DNA of 11,799 nt from Chloroflexota bacterium (GCA_005880805.1 VBFZ01000074.1:1-11799); one strand, 5' to 3'. Shown: positions 1 through 8,451, numbered from the stretch's first letter. Notes: generated by a model not told the origin, from the sequence alone. Program-made: numbers and translations.

Positions 1-163
1 CTGGAACGGCGTTGTCATTCCTGGTGGTGGTATCTGACATTACGAGGGCTCTAACTCCTTGCCCGGCGGCCTCGGGGGCCTCGCTTGGGAGTCCTCCCCG
101 GGATCCTCCGAGACCGATATCTGACGGGGTTTGGCACGGGCGCCGGTAGACTTGGACCGACCG

Positions 164-2605
<2,442 letters not shown>

Positions 2606-2657
2606 ACGGCGAGCCCAGCTCGACGTGCGAGCTCCCGCTGCGGCCAGTTTCGCCGAT

Positions 2658-2687
2658 GCCGGGCCGCTCTCACGATACGGCCCAGGC
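2658..2687. terminator. Hairpin between convergent uvrB and membrane-protein genes
   Basis: GCC-GGGCCG at 2658-2666 pairs with CGGCCC-A-GGC at 2678-2687: nine base pairs with one bulged A around an 11-nt loop. It lies between the convergent 3' ends of uvrB and the minus-strand membrane protein. A smaller perfect hairpin, AGCTCG-ACGTG-CGAGCT, lies at 2617-2633, 11 nt after the uvrB stop. Neither is followed by a U tract, so termination is inferred from position and fold only. Confidence 0.35.
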
Positions 2688-2742
2688 GTTGGGCGTCCAC
2701 GCGGTGAGTGTGGATGAGCGCCCTGATCGGGCGGTTAATCCG

Positions 2743-2835
2743 TCAGCTGATCCGGAAGGAGAACCAGGTCAGGGTGACCGCGAAGAACGCGGCCGCAACG
2801 GTAACGACGGGCGCCAGGAGGCCGCCCGATCCGGG
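2743..2835 (-). other. Displaced C-terminal frame of the membrane protein (eighth helix)
   Basis: In the frame shifted by one base from the upstream gene, this stretch encodes PGSGGLLAPVVTVAAAFF followed by VTLTWFSFRIS and a TGA at 2743-2745. It aligns by eye with the last helix of the first repeat of the same protein (SGDRGILPMFILVAASAFAV, then ISAFWLFR). This supports a single-base indel upstream, not an independent gene. It is either a sequencing or assembly error in a short G/C run, or a real truncating mutation. Confidence 0.65.
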
Positions 2836-3518
2836 ATCGCGCCTAGCACGTTGAACACGACCGCGGCGAAGTTCTGCAGCCGGATCCGTCGGTAGTCGCC
2901 CGATCGGAGCTCCAGCGCCCCTGCGACTGCATACCCGAGCGTCGCGGCGCCCGCCAGCCGGAAGATGAACTGGTCCTGGCCGGACAGCTCGAATAGCGTG
3001 GCGAAGCGCTCGGGCGCGAGTAGCGGGAACAGCCCGAAGACCGCCGCGCTGAGGGTCGCGAGCGCCAGCACGACACGAAAGCCCACTTCGAAGACGGCCC
3101 CGGTTGGAACGACCGGTCCCCGGTCGCGGAACAACCAGAAGGCCGAGATCACCGCGAACGCCGACGCGGCGACCAGGATGAACATGGGAAGAATCCCGCG
3201 GTCGCCGGACGACACGGAAACTGCCGCCGCGAACGCCGCCGCGGCATTGAACGTCAGCGTCGCCCAGACGGGGATTCGCAGCTCGGCCCACGACAGCCGA
3301 GTGATGAGCGCGAGCAACGCCGCAACCGCATAGCCCGTGGACGCCGCGCCCGCGAGGCGATACACGAGCTCGTCGTGGCCCGTGTACCCGTACCACGACG
3401 CGAATGCCTGCGGCACCAGCAGGGGCACCAGCCCGAAGAACCCGGCAGCCAGGACCTGGGCGACCAGGAGGATCCGGAAGACAGGCAGCTGCGCCTGATC
3501 GGACTCCGAGGCGAACAC
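2769..3518 (-). CDS. Duplicated 4+4-helix membrane protein, probable frameshift near C terminus
   Basis: I do not recognise the family. The 249-aa product is an integral membrane protein made of two tandem copies of a four-helix unit (about residues 14-134 and 147 to the end). Matching blocks include FRILLVAQVLAAGFFGLVPLL with FRVVLALATLSAAVFGLFPLL, and YRLAGAASTGYAV with FRLAGAATLGYAV. Helices are near 14-36, 53-73, 82-102, 108-130, 147-169, 186-203 and 214-228. The eighth helix is missing from this frame, which ends in a polar Arg/Ser-rich tail; it is encoded in the next frame and stops at 2743. A one-base loss in the GGG at 2833-2835 would explain this, and the repaired protein would be 258 aa. 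The GTG start at 3518 has no clear ribosome site and is uncertain. The gene lies 82 bp after the response regulator on the same strand and may be read through from it. Confidence 0.7.
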   Translation of the reverse strand: MFASESDQAQLPVFRILLVAQVLAAGFFGLVPLLVPQAFASWYGYTGHDELVYRLAGAASTGYAVAALLALITRLSWAELRIPVWATLTFNAAAAFAAAVSVSSGDRGILPMFILVAASAFAVISAFWLFRDRGPVVPTGAVFEVGFRVVLALATLSAAVFGLFPLLAPERFATLFELSGQDQFIFRLAGAATLGYAVAGALELRSGDYRRIRLQNFAAVVFNVLGAIPDRAASWRPSLPLRPRSSRSP

Positions 3519-3600
3519 GGCGCGCAGTATCGCACCGGCTTGAAGCGCGCCGCGGGCGATTCACGGCTCGGCGGCTGAGCAGCGTCAACCGGAGCGCGGT

Positions 3601-4308
3601 TTAGCCCGACGCCCTCGTTTGAGACGGAGCCACCAGCCGATAGCCAAGCCCGTACTCGGTGGCCACGTATGACTCGCCCGGTGCAACCGAGTCGAGCTTG
3701 AGGCGGAGGTTGCGGATCGTCATTCGAAGAAGGTGGACGTCGGCCGTGTAGCCCGCACCCCAGACTGCGCCCAGAACCTGGCCATGCTTGACGAGCTGGC
3801 CTGCGTGCTCGAGAAGGAAGGCCAGGAGCCGGAACTCGGTGGGCGTGAGGCGAACCTCCGTGTCCTTCACGTAGGCGCGGTGGTCGTCCAGGTCCACGAG
3901 AATCTCGCCATGTCGTAGTGCCCGCGGTCGTTCGGCCGACGGCGTCCCTGCCCGCCGCAGCGCCGACTCGATCCGCGCGATCAGCTCTGGGAAGCTGAGC
4001 GGCTTGGTGATGTAGTCGTCGGCCCCGAGCTTGAGCCCGCGAACCTTGTCGGCCTCCCCGCTGCGAGCGGTCACGAGGAGGATCGGCACCCGGCTGAACT
4101 CGCGCAACCGCTCGAGGATCCCCCAGCCGTCGATGCCCGGCAGGGCGACGTCGAGGACCACGAGGTCCGGGTGCAGCTCGTAGAAGCGGCGCAGTGCCTC
4201 CGTGCCGTTCGCCGCGACCGCGGTTTCGTATCCGGCGCGCTCGACCCACAGCTGCATGAGTCCGGCGAACTCGGGCTCGTCCTCCACGATCAGGACTCGC
4301 TCAGTCAT
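3601..4308 (-). CDS. OmpR-family two-component response regulator
   Basis: Cytoplasmic transcription factor of 235 aa. The receiver domain (about 1-118) has the acidic pair D10/E11, phospho-acceptor D53 in VVLDVALPG, T80 in LLVTARSG and K102 in YITKPLS, so every catalytic and switch residue is present. The C-terminal winged-helix DNA-binding domain (about 130-230) shows LTPTEFRLLAFLLEH, the recognition-helix region VHLLRMTIRNLRLKL and the terminal hairpin ATEYGLGYRLV. The ATG at 4308 is chosen because MTERVLIVEDE is the standard receiver start; an in-frame upstream extension to 4362 would lie inside the kinase gene. The start overlaps the last 8 nt of the histidine kinase gene, indicating translational coupling and a cognate pair. 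Its targets cannot be read from the protein; the divergent dha control region is the obvious candidate. Confidence 0.95.
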   Translation of the reverse strand: MTERVLIVEDEPEFAGLMQLWVERAGYETAVAANGTEALRRFYELHPDLVVLDVALPGIDGWGILERLREFSRVPILLVTARSGEADKVRGLKLGADDYITKPLSFPELIARIESALRRAGTPSAERPRALRHGEILVDLDDHRAYVKDTEVRLTPTEFRLLAFLLEHAGQLVKHGQVLGAVWGAGYTADVHLLRMTIRNLRLKLDSVAPGESYVATEYGLGYRLVAPSQTRASG

Positions 4309-5989
4309 GTCGGGTGCCGGTTGCAAAGGGTGGCCGCCCGTCCGAGCCGGCTGAGGCCGCATCCGCCGTGCTTGAGGCCGCGGCGCTTGAGGCCGCCGCG
4401 CTCCCGCGCTCCCGCGCTGCCCGACCGGACCGCTGAAGCGGCAGACTGAACGTGACGCGCGTGCCCGGCCGACCGTCGGCGCGATCGCTGACCCGCAGCT
4501 CCCCGTGGTGCGCCTCCACCAGGCGGCGCGCGATATACAGCCCCAGACCCGTGCCGGGCATCGCCGATTCGCGGACGTTGCGCGCCCGATGGAAGGGCTC
4601 CAGGACGAGCTGCCGGTCGTCTTCGGGCACCCCGATTCCCTCGTCCTCGATCGTCACGACGAGCCACGCCGACTCCACCGAAGCGCCCAGCGTGACCAGG
4701 CGGTCCGCGGGCGAGTACTTGAGGGCGTTCATGACCAGGTTCTCGAGGACCTGCCCGATCCTCGTCGAGTCCACCTCGACCAGCGGAAGGTCCCGGGAAA
4801 GCGAGACCGCCAGTCGATCATCCGAGCCCGTCATGGCCAGGTCCCCGCGCAGCCGCGCGACGAGCGACTCGAACCGAACCGGCACGCGTTCCAGGACGAC
4901 GGGGTTCGCATTCAGCTGCGCGATGTCCAGGATCTCCGTGACGAGTGTCCCCAGCCGGCCGGTCGTATCGAGGATCCGTTGGGTGTAGTCGCGTCGCGTC
5001 TGCGGATCCAGGTCGAGGTGGAGCAGGGTCTCCGTATAGCCGCGGATCAGCGCCAGTGGCGTCCGCAATTCGTGGCTGACCGTGGCTACGAAGCCCTCTC
5101 GCAGCTCGTCGAGCGCCTTGACCGCGCTCATGTCGCGCAGGATCGCCGTGAAGCGCGTAGCGCTCCCGGGCTCTGGTGGCGTGGCTGCGAAACTGCCGGC
5201 CAGACGCTTCGGCCGGCCGGTGGCATCGCGCACGTCCAGGGTTCGGTCGGTGATCGGCTCGCCTGTCGCGACGACCTCAAGGAACGGGCAGCCGGACGGA
5301 TCGTGAACACCCAGCCGGGCGCAGTCGAAGACATCGGCACAACGCCGCCCGACCGCCTCGGCGCCGGCCCTCGCGATCAACTGCTCAGCGGCGGGATTGA
5401 GGCGAAGGAAGCGACCCAACTCGTCCACCTGGACGATCGCGTCGGTCGCGCCCTCAACGATCGCCGTCAGCTCCTGGCGCTCGCGGTCGAGCATCTCCCT
5501 CAGCTGGGCGCTGCGGAAGGCCACGGCAAGCTCGTGCCGCGAGAGCTGGATCACGCGCAGGCCCTCGGAATCGAGCGTGCCGCCTTCGGGTGCGCAGGCA
5601 AGGACTCCGACTGGCGGTTCGTCACCCAGCCCGAGGACCGTCCAGCCGCGCGCGGGCGGGCACACCTCCGCGATGGCCGGGACGCTGCTCGCCTGCCCGA
5701 GTACCTCGTCATTCGCAAGCGGCCCAAGGGAGGCAACCAGTCTCAAGCGATCGGCCGTCGTCCCCTGGAACCAGATCGCACCCGAGCTCGCCTCGGCCAG
5801 GCGCATCAGCTCGACCAGCACCATCCCGGCGAGCTCCTGGAGGCCGGCGCCCGTCGCAAGGAGCTGGCTCAGCTGGTACTGGGCGAACATCGCGTCCGCC
5901 TCCCGCTGCGCCTCCTCCACGATCTGGCGGCGATCCGACTCGAGGGCAGCGATCCGGTCGCGCAGTTCCTCCCTGTCGGACACGGTCAC
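4301..5989 (-). CDS. Soluble GAF-PAS sensor histidine kinase
   Basis: Cytosolic kinase of 562 aa with no membrane segment. Order: short N-terminal coiled coil (about 1-38), GAF-like domain (about 40-165), PAS (about 172-292), HisKA with the phospho-acceptor H306 in SHELRTP, and HATPase with N-box NLVMNALKYS (417-426), DEGIGV (449-454) and GTGLGL (479-484). The PAS domain carries C223 and C234 around an HD pair. After about residue 520 there is a disordered Ala/Ser/Gly tail encoded by repeats. The GTG at 5989 overlaps the stop of the upstream dhaL paralogue (GTGA). A GGGGAA directly abuts it and is better spaced, by 6 nt, for a second GTG at 5983, so either start is possible. The gene overlaps the response regulator downstream. 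Being soluble, it should sense a cytoplasmic signal or a protein partner; the ligand is unknown. Confidence 0.94.
   Translation of the reverse strand: MTVSDREELRDRIAALESDRRQIVEEAQREADAMFAQYQLSQLLATGAGLQELAGMVLVELMRLAEASSGAIWFQGTTADRLRLVASLGPLANDEVLGQASSVPAIAEVCPPARGWTVLGLGDEPPVGVLACAPEGGTLDSEGLRVIQLSRHELAVAFRSAQLREMLDRERQELTAIVEGATDAIVQVDELGRFLRLNPAAEQLIARAGAEAVGRRCADVFDCARLGVHDPSGCPFLEVVATGEPITDRTLDVRDATGRPKRLAGSFAATPPEPGSATRFTAILRDMSAVKALDELREGFVATVSHELRTPLALIRGYTETLLHLDLDPQTRRDYTQRILDTTGRLGTLVTEILDIAQLNANPVVLERVPVRFESLVARLRGDLAMTGSDDRLAVSLSRDLPLVEVDSTRIGQVLENLVMNALKYSPADRLVTLGASVESAWLVVTIEDEGIGVPEDDRQLVLEPFHRARNVRESAMPGTGLGLYIARRLVEAHHGELRVSDRADGRPGTRVTFSLPLQRSGRAARERGSAAASSAAASSTADAASAGSDGRPPFATGTRHD
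4350..4396 (-). repeat. Short imperfect repeats coding the kinase Ala/Ser tail
   Basis: GCTTGAGGCCGC occurs exactly at 4370-4381 and 4385-4396, 15 bp (five codons) apart, with a degenerate copy (GCTGAGGCCGC) near 4350-4360. Just beyond lie two adjacent copies of GCTCCCGC. On the coding strand these give runs of AASS, forming the low-complexity C terminus of the histidine kinase. This looks like replication-slippage expansion of a linker rather than a functional DNA site. Confidence 0.55.
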
Positions 5990-6675
5990 TTCCCCGGGAT
6001 CATGGCGCGGATGAGGAGATAGCAGGACACCGCCCCGGGGTCGAGGTGTCCGATCGAACGCGTCCCCATGCGAAGCGCCAGGCCCCTCCGGGCGATGAGC
6101 GGCCGCGTGCTGAGCATTCCGTCGCGGGCCGCCGTGACGGCTACAGCCAGGCAGCGTTCGAGCGGCGATCCATTGGACGCTGCAGCGGCAAAAGCATCAG
6201 CGGCCGGCCGCAGCGCGTCGAGAATCGTCTTGTCGCCGACCGCGCAGCGACCCCGTCGGGCGAGGGCGGTGGCCGCGCTGTCGAGCATCGACGCGAGGGT
6301 TTCCAGGCCAACCACCCCGGCGTCCCCGGCGACATGGCCGGCCGCGATGAACGCCGTGCCGTACAGCGGCCCGGAAGCCCCGCCAACGGCGGCCACCAGG
6401 CGATGCCCCGCTGCCCGGATCACGACGCCGGGCGTCGCATTCGGCGGCAGGTCCTGGATGACCTCGGACACGGCTCGGAACCCGATTGCCATGTTGTCCC
6501 CGTGATCACCATCGCCCAGCACGGCGTCAAGGCCGGTGAGGTAGGCACGGTGCCGGCGGATGAGCCTGTCGATACGGCCGAGGTACGCACGAACGGCCGG
6601 CCCGTCGATGCTATCGGGGCGAGCGTCTGGCAATGCCTGGGCGCGGTTGGGGTCGGCTGATCGGATCATGTCCAT
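5986..6675 (-). CDS. dhaL: DhaL paralogue (DHA kinase ADP-binding subunit family), kinase-linked
   Basis: DhaL-family protein of 229 aa. In the family DhaL holds ADP-Mg as a fixed cofactor, is rephosphorylated by DhaM and passes phosphate to DHA on DhaK. All ligand motifs are visible: three aspartates D50, D55 and D57 in GLDAVLGDGDHG, GGASGPLYGT (98-107), GDKTILDAL (147-155) and SIGHLDPGAVS (207-217). The last differs from the canonical GHQDPGATS by Q to L and T to V. There is an N-terminal extension of about 20 residues. Start ATG 6675 is chosen because a candidate promoter lies at 6704-6732, which excludes the TTG at 6732; ATG 6669 is also possible, and no good ribosome site is seen. Its stop overlaps the histidine kinase start, so it belongs to the two-component operon rather than the catalytic dha operon. 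It may be an alternative kinase subunit or a signalling protein; the family assignment is firm, the role is not. Confidence 0.9.
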   Translation of the reverse strand: MDMIRSADPNRAQALPDARPDSIDGPAVRAYLGRIDRLIRRHRAYLTGLDAVLGDGDHGDNMAIGFRAVSEVIQDLPPNATPGVVIRAAGHRLVAAVGGASGPLYGTAFIAAGHVAGDAGVVGLETLASMLDSAATALARRGRCAVGDKTILDALRPAADAFAAAASNGSPLERCLAVAVTAARDGMLSTRPLIARRGLALRMGTRSIGHLDPGAVSCYLLIRAMIPGK

Positions 6676-6703
6676 CAGGGTGGTCGGGAGGGACTGCCGC
6701 CGG

Positions 6704-6732
6704 AGTGTAGTAACGCCCCCTCGCCGCAGCAA
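6704..6732 (-). promoter_or_regulatory. Candidate promoter for dhaL paralogue-kinase-regulator operon
   Basis: On the minus strand TTGCTG (6732-6727) and TACACT (6709-6704) are separated by exactly 17 bp. They match the sigma-70 consensus at 3 of 6 and 4 of 6 positions. Initiation near 6697 would leave a leader of about 22 nt before ATG 6675. The match is modest and unsupported by any other evidence. Confidence 0.35.
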
Positions 6733-6790
6733 TGGTCGGCACCCCCATCAGACGCCGACAGAATCACTTCATCCGCGATCAAGATGTTTT

Positions 6791-6812
6791 CTTGCTTGGT
6801 TCTTGCCAAGTC
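6791..6812. promoter_or_regulatory. Candidate operator: tandem 11-bp repeat and inverted repeat in divergent region
   Basis: CTTGC occurs at 6791-6795 and 6802-6806, exactly 11 bp apart, giving two units CTTGCTTGGTT and CTTGCCAAGTC. The same stretch contains an inverted repeat CTTGG-N6-CCAAG (6795-6810). It sits in the most AT-rich patch of the divergent gap between the dhaL paralogue and dhaM. OmpR/PhoB-family regulators typically bind direct repeats with 10-11 bp spacing, so the adjacent response regulator is a natural candidate ligand. No convincing -10 box is placed next to it in either direction. Confidence 0.4.
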
Positions 6813-6839
6813 CGGATTGAGGATCCACCCGAAGCGAAA

Positions 6840-6861
6840 CCCGGCCCACTGGGGGCCCGGG
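6840..6861 (+). promoter_or_regulatory. GC hairpin in dhaM leader beside the Shine-Dalgarno
   Basis: CCCGGCCC at 6840-6847 can pair with GGGCCCGGG at 6853-6861: eight GC pairs with one bulged base and a loop of about five nucleotides. The Shine-Dalgarno AAGGAGG (6865-6871) begins only 3 nt later. The structure may limit ribosome access to the first gene of the dha operon or stabilise the transcript. Confidence 0.35.
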
Positions 6862-6878
6862 GGCAAGGAGGACCGGTG

Positions 6879-7274
6879 GTGAGCCTGGTGCTCGTCTCGC
6901 ATAGTCGGAGCCTGGCGGAGGGCCTGCGCGACATGGTCGCTCAGGTCGCCGGTGACTCCGTCCCGATCGCGATTGCCGGAGGTACCGAGGACGGTCGGCT
7001 GGGCACAAGCGCGCCCGCCATCCTCGATGCGATTCGGAGTGTCGATCGGCCCGAGGGCGTGCTCGTCCTGCTCGACCTCGGGAGCGCGGCGCTCAGCCTC
7101 GAGATGGCTCTCGAGGAGCTCACCAGCGGAGAACGGGAGCGCGTCGTCGTCAGCGAGGCGCCGCTCGTCGAGGGCGCGGTTCTTGCCGGCGTCCAGGCCA
7201 GCCTGGACGCCGACATTGCGACGGTCGCCGAGGCCGCGGCTTCCGCGGCGTCGATGACCAAGCTGCCGCGGTAA
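6879..7274 (+). CDS. dhaM: DhaM, EIIA-type phosphotransferase subunit of PTS-dependent DHA kinase
   Basis: Phosphocarrier of 131 aa, mannose-type EIIA fold. It takes phosphate from phospho-HPr and hands it to ADP in DhaL. Visible: the N-terminal strand and active histidine in MSLVLVSHS (H8), AGGTEDGRLGTS (33-44), DLGSA (66-70) preceding a helix, and APLVEGA (94-100), all characteristic of DhaM. It consists of the EIIA domain alone, whereas the enterobacterial protein is an EIIA-HPr-EI-like fusion. GTG 6879 is chosen because AAGGAGG at 6865-6871 is 7 nt upstream; GTG 6876 is the alternative. It is first in the operon and is followed after 3 nt by the HPr gene, its expected phosphate donor. Enzyme I is not in the window. 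Confidence 0.93.
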   Translation: MSLVLVSHSRSLAEGLRDMVAQVAGDSVPIAIAGGTEDGRLGTSAPAILDAIRSVDRPEGVLVLLDLGSAALSLEMALEELTSGERERVVVSEAPLVEGAVLAGVQASLDADIATVAEAAASAASMTKLPR

Positions 7275-7277
7275 GCC

Positions 7278-7556
7278 ATGCCTGAGATCCGCCTGACGGT
7301 CGTCGATCCCTCCGGCCTGCATGCCCGACCTGCCGCCCGCTTCGTTCAGCTGGCCAGCCGCTTCGCCAGCCGCATCGTGCTCCGGCACGACGGTCGGGAG
7401 GCGGACGCCAAGAGCCTGATCTCCATGCTCGGCCTCGCGGTTCGACCGCAAGGCGAGATCAGCCTCGCCGCCGACGGTCCCGACGCGGACCAGGCCCTCG
7501 CCTCGCTCGCCGAGGAGCTAGGGCCCTTCGTCATGCCGGTCACGGGCCGGCCGTAG
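7278..7556 (+). CDS. ptsH: HPr phosphocarrier protein
   Basis: Small cytosolic PTS carrier of 92 aa that relays phosphate from enzyme I to EIIA proteins. The active-site motif GLHARPAA places the phospho-histidine at H15, and the second conserved region DAKSLISMLGL places a serine at position 46, the site used by HPr kinase in Gram-positive bacteria. The C-terminal helix is about 70-84. It starts 3 nt after the dhaM stop with only a weak ribosome site, so it is probably translationally coupled to dhaM. Position between dhaM and the channel suggests an HPr dedicated to DHA kinase; it could also be the cell's only HPr. Presence of S46 does not show that HPr kinase exists here. Confidence 0.94.
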   Translation: MPEIRLTVVDPSGLHARPAARFVQLASRFASRIVLRHDGREADAKSLISMLGLAVRPQGEISLAADGPDADQALASLAEELGPFVMPVTGRP

Positions 7557-7563
7557 CCCACCG

Positions 7564-7585
7564 GCGATGGCCGATCCGCCATCGC
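7564..7585 (+). promoter_or_regulatory. Perfect hairpin between HPr and aquaporin genes
   Basis: GCGATGGC at 7564-7571 and GCCATCGC at 7578-7585 form an 8-bp perfect stem with a 6-nt loop. It begins 8 nt after the HPr stop and ends 23 nt before the aquaporin ATG, just upstream of its Shine-Dalgarno. It could be a partial terminator, an RNA-stability element or a processing site that sets different levels for the two genes. No U tract follows. Confidence 0.45.
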
Positions 7586-7608
7586 AACCGCAACCGAGGA
7601 GGAATCAG

Positions 7609-8382
7609 ATGACCTCGCCGACACTTCCCCAGAAACTGACTGCCGAGGTGATCGGGACCGCGATCCTGGTCTTCATCGGCGCGGGCTCCGTGCCGCTCAC
7701 GGTCCACCTCACGGGCAACAACCCGTTCGGAAGCGCCCAGCTGAGCACGATCTCGTTCGCGTTCGCCTTCGCGATCTTCGCGGCCGTCTACTCGGTCGGC
7801 CACATCAGCGGCTGCCACATCAATCCGGCGGTCACGATCGCCCTGGCGGCGACCCGCAAGGTGGACTGGGCGACCGCCAGCTACTACATCCTCGCCCAGC
7901 TGCTGGGCGCGATCGTTGGTGCGCTCCTGACCTACGTGATCCTGATCGGCAACGACCCGGCGGCCCTGGGCCTGGGCTCCGTGGGCGTCGATTCCAAGGC
8001 CGGCCTGTGGATCGGTGTCGCGGCCGAGGTGATCGGCACGGCGATCCTGGTCTTCACGGTCTTCGGGGCGGCCGTCGACGGTCGTGCCCCGGCTGGGTTC
8101 GCAGGGATCGTCATCGGCTTCATCGTCTACGGGATCATCATCCTGGTCGGTCCCGTCACCGGCGCCGCGCTCAATCCCGCCAGGCAGATCGGCCCCGTGC
8201 TCGTCGAGGGCGCCATCGGCTTCGGCAAGTTCTCGGCTCGCCTGGGTGAGCTCTGGGTCTACATCGTCGGGCCCATCGCGGGCGGCCTCGTCGGTGCGTT
8301 CCTGTACGAGTTCGTCGGCCACCACCGCGTCGCGACGGTTCCCGGTGTCGCGGTCGCGGAAGCTGCCCACGCCGAGGCCTGA
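7609..8382 (+). CDS. Aquaporin/glycerol-facilitator family channel (MIP)
   Basis: Inner-membrane channel of 257 aa with six helices and two re-entrant loops. The two signature motifs are HINPAVT (NPA 72-74) and ALNPARQIGP (NPA 189-191). The halves repeat the phrase AEVIGTAILVF at about 12-22 and 139-149, the family's inverted duplication. Comparing spacing with E. coli AqpZ and GlpF, I place the selectivity filter at F52, I177, A186 and R192. This lacks the water-channel histidine in helix 5, and the residue after NPAR is Q193, where glycerol channels usually have Asp. Water, glycerol and DHA therefore all remain possible. Context, between HPr and dhaK, favours glycerol or DHA entry. ATG 7609 is chosen for the strong AGGAGG at 7597-7602; an upstream in-frame ATG at 7567 lies inside the hairpin. 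Confidence 0.93.
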   Translation: MTSPTLPQKLTAEVIGTAILVFIGAGSVPLTVHLTGNNPFGSAQLSTISFAFAFAIFAAVYSVGHISGCHINPAVTIALAATRKVDWATASYYILAQLLGAIVGALLTYVILIGNDPAALGLGSVGVDSKAGLWIGVAAEVIGTAILVFTVFGAAVDGRAPAGFAGIVIGFIVYGIIILVGPVTGAALNPARQIGPVLVEGAIGFGKFSARLGELWVYIVGPIAGGLVGAFLYEFVGHHRVATVPGVAVAEAAHAEA

Positions 8383-8451
8383 ACCCCCGCTCGCGAGCGC
8401 TCCCGAATGAGCCAGCACCCACAATTGGGCCAGGACGAAAGGGATCGAACG

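Noticed and set aside
4..16. GAACGGCGTTGTC upstream of uvrB as a second LexA box
   Set aside because: The second half-site is TTGT at the correct N4 spacing, or GTTG at N3; neither fits GAAC-N4-GTTC. It shares only the left half with the uvrA site.
12..40. TTGTCA-N17-TGACAT as a uvrB promoter
   Set aside because: The -35 is good but the -10 matches only 3 of 6, and it lies more than 120 bp from the ATG at the window edge.
2833..2840. Programmed -1 frameshifting in the membrane protein gene
   Set aside because: No X-XXY-YYZ slippery heptamer is present at the required frame junction, so an indel is the simpler explanation.
4505..6022. 505-codon plus-strand open frame antisense to the histidine kinase
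   Set aside because: The opposite strand has complete kinase motifs; the antisense product has biased composition and no recognisable domain.
5986..6675. Minus-strand dhaL paralogue as a decayed pseudogene
   Set aside because: The frame is intact over 229 codons, all Mg-ligand motifs are kept and it is precisely overlapped with the kinase gene.
8389..8403. GCTCGCGAGC / GAGCGCTC palindromes after the aquaporin gene as a terminator
   Set aside because: They are self-complementary with almost no loop, so a stable hairpin is unlikely; probably GC-rich coincidence.
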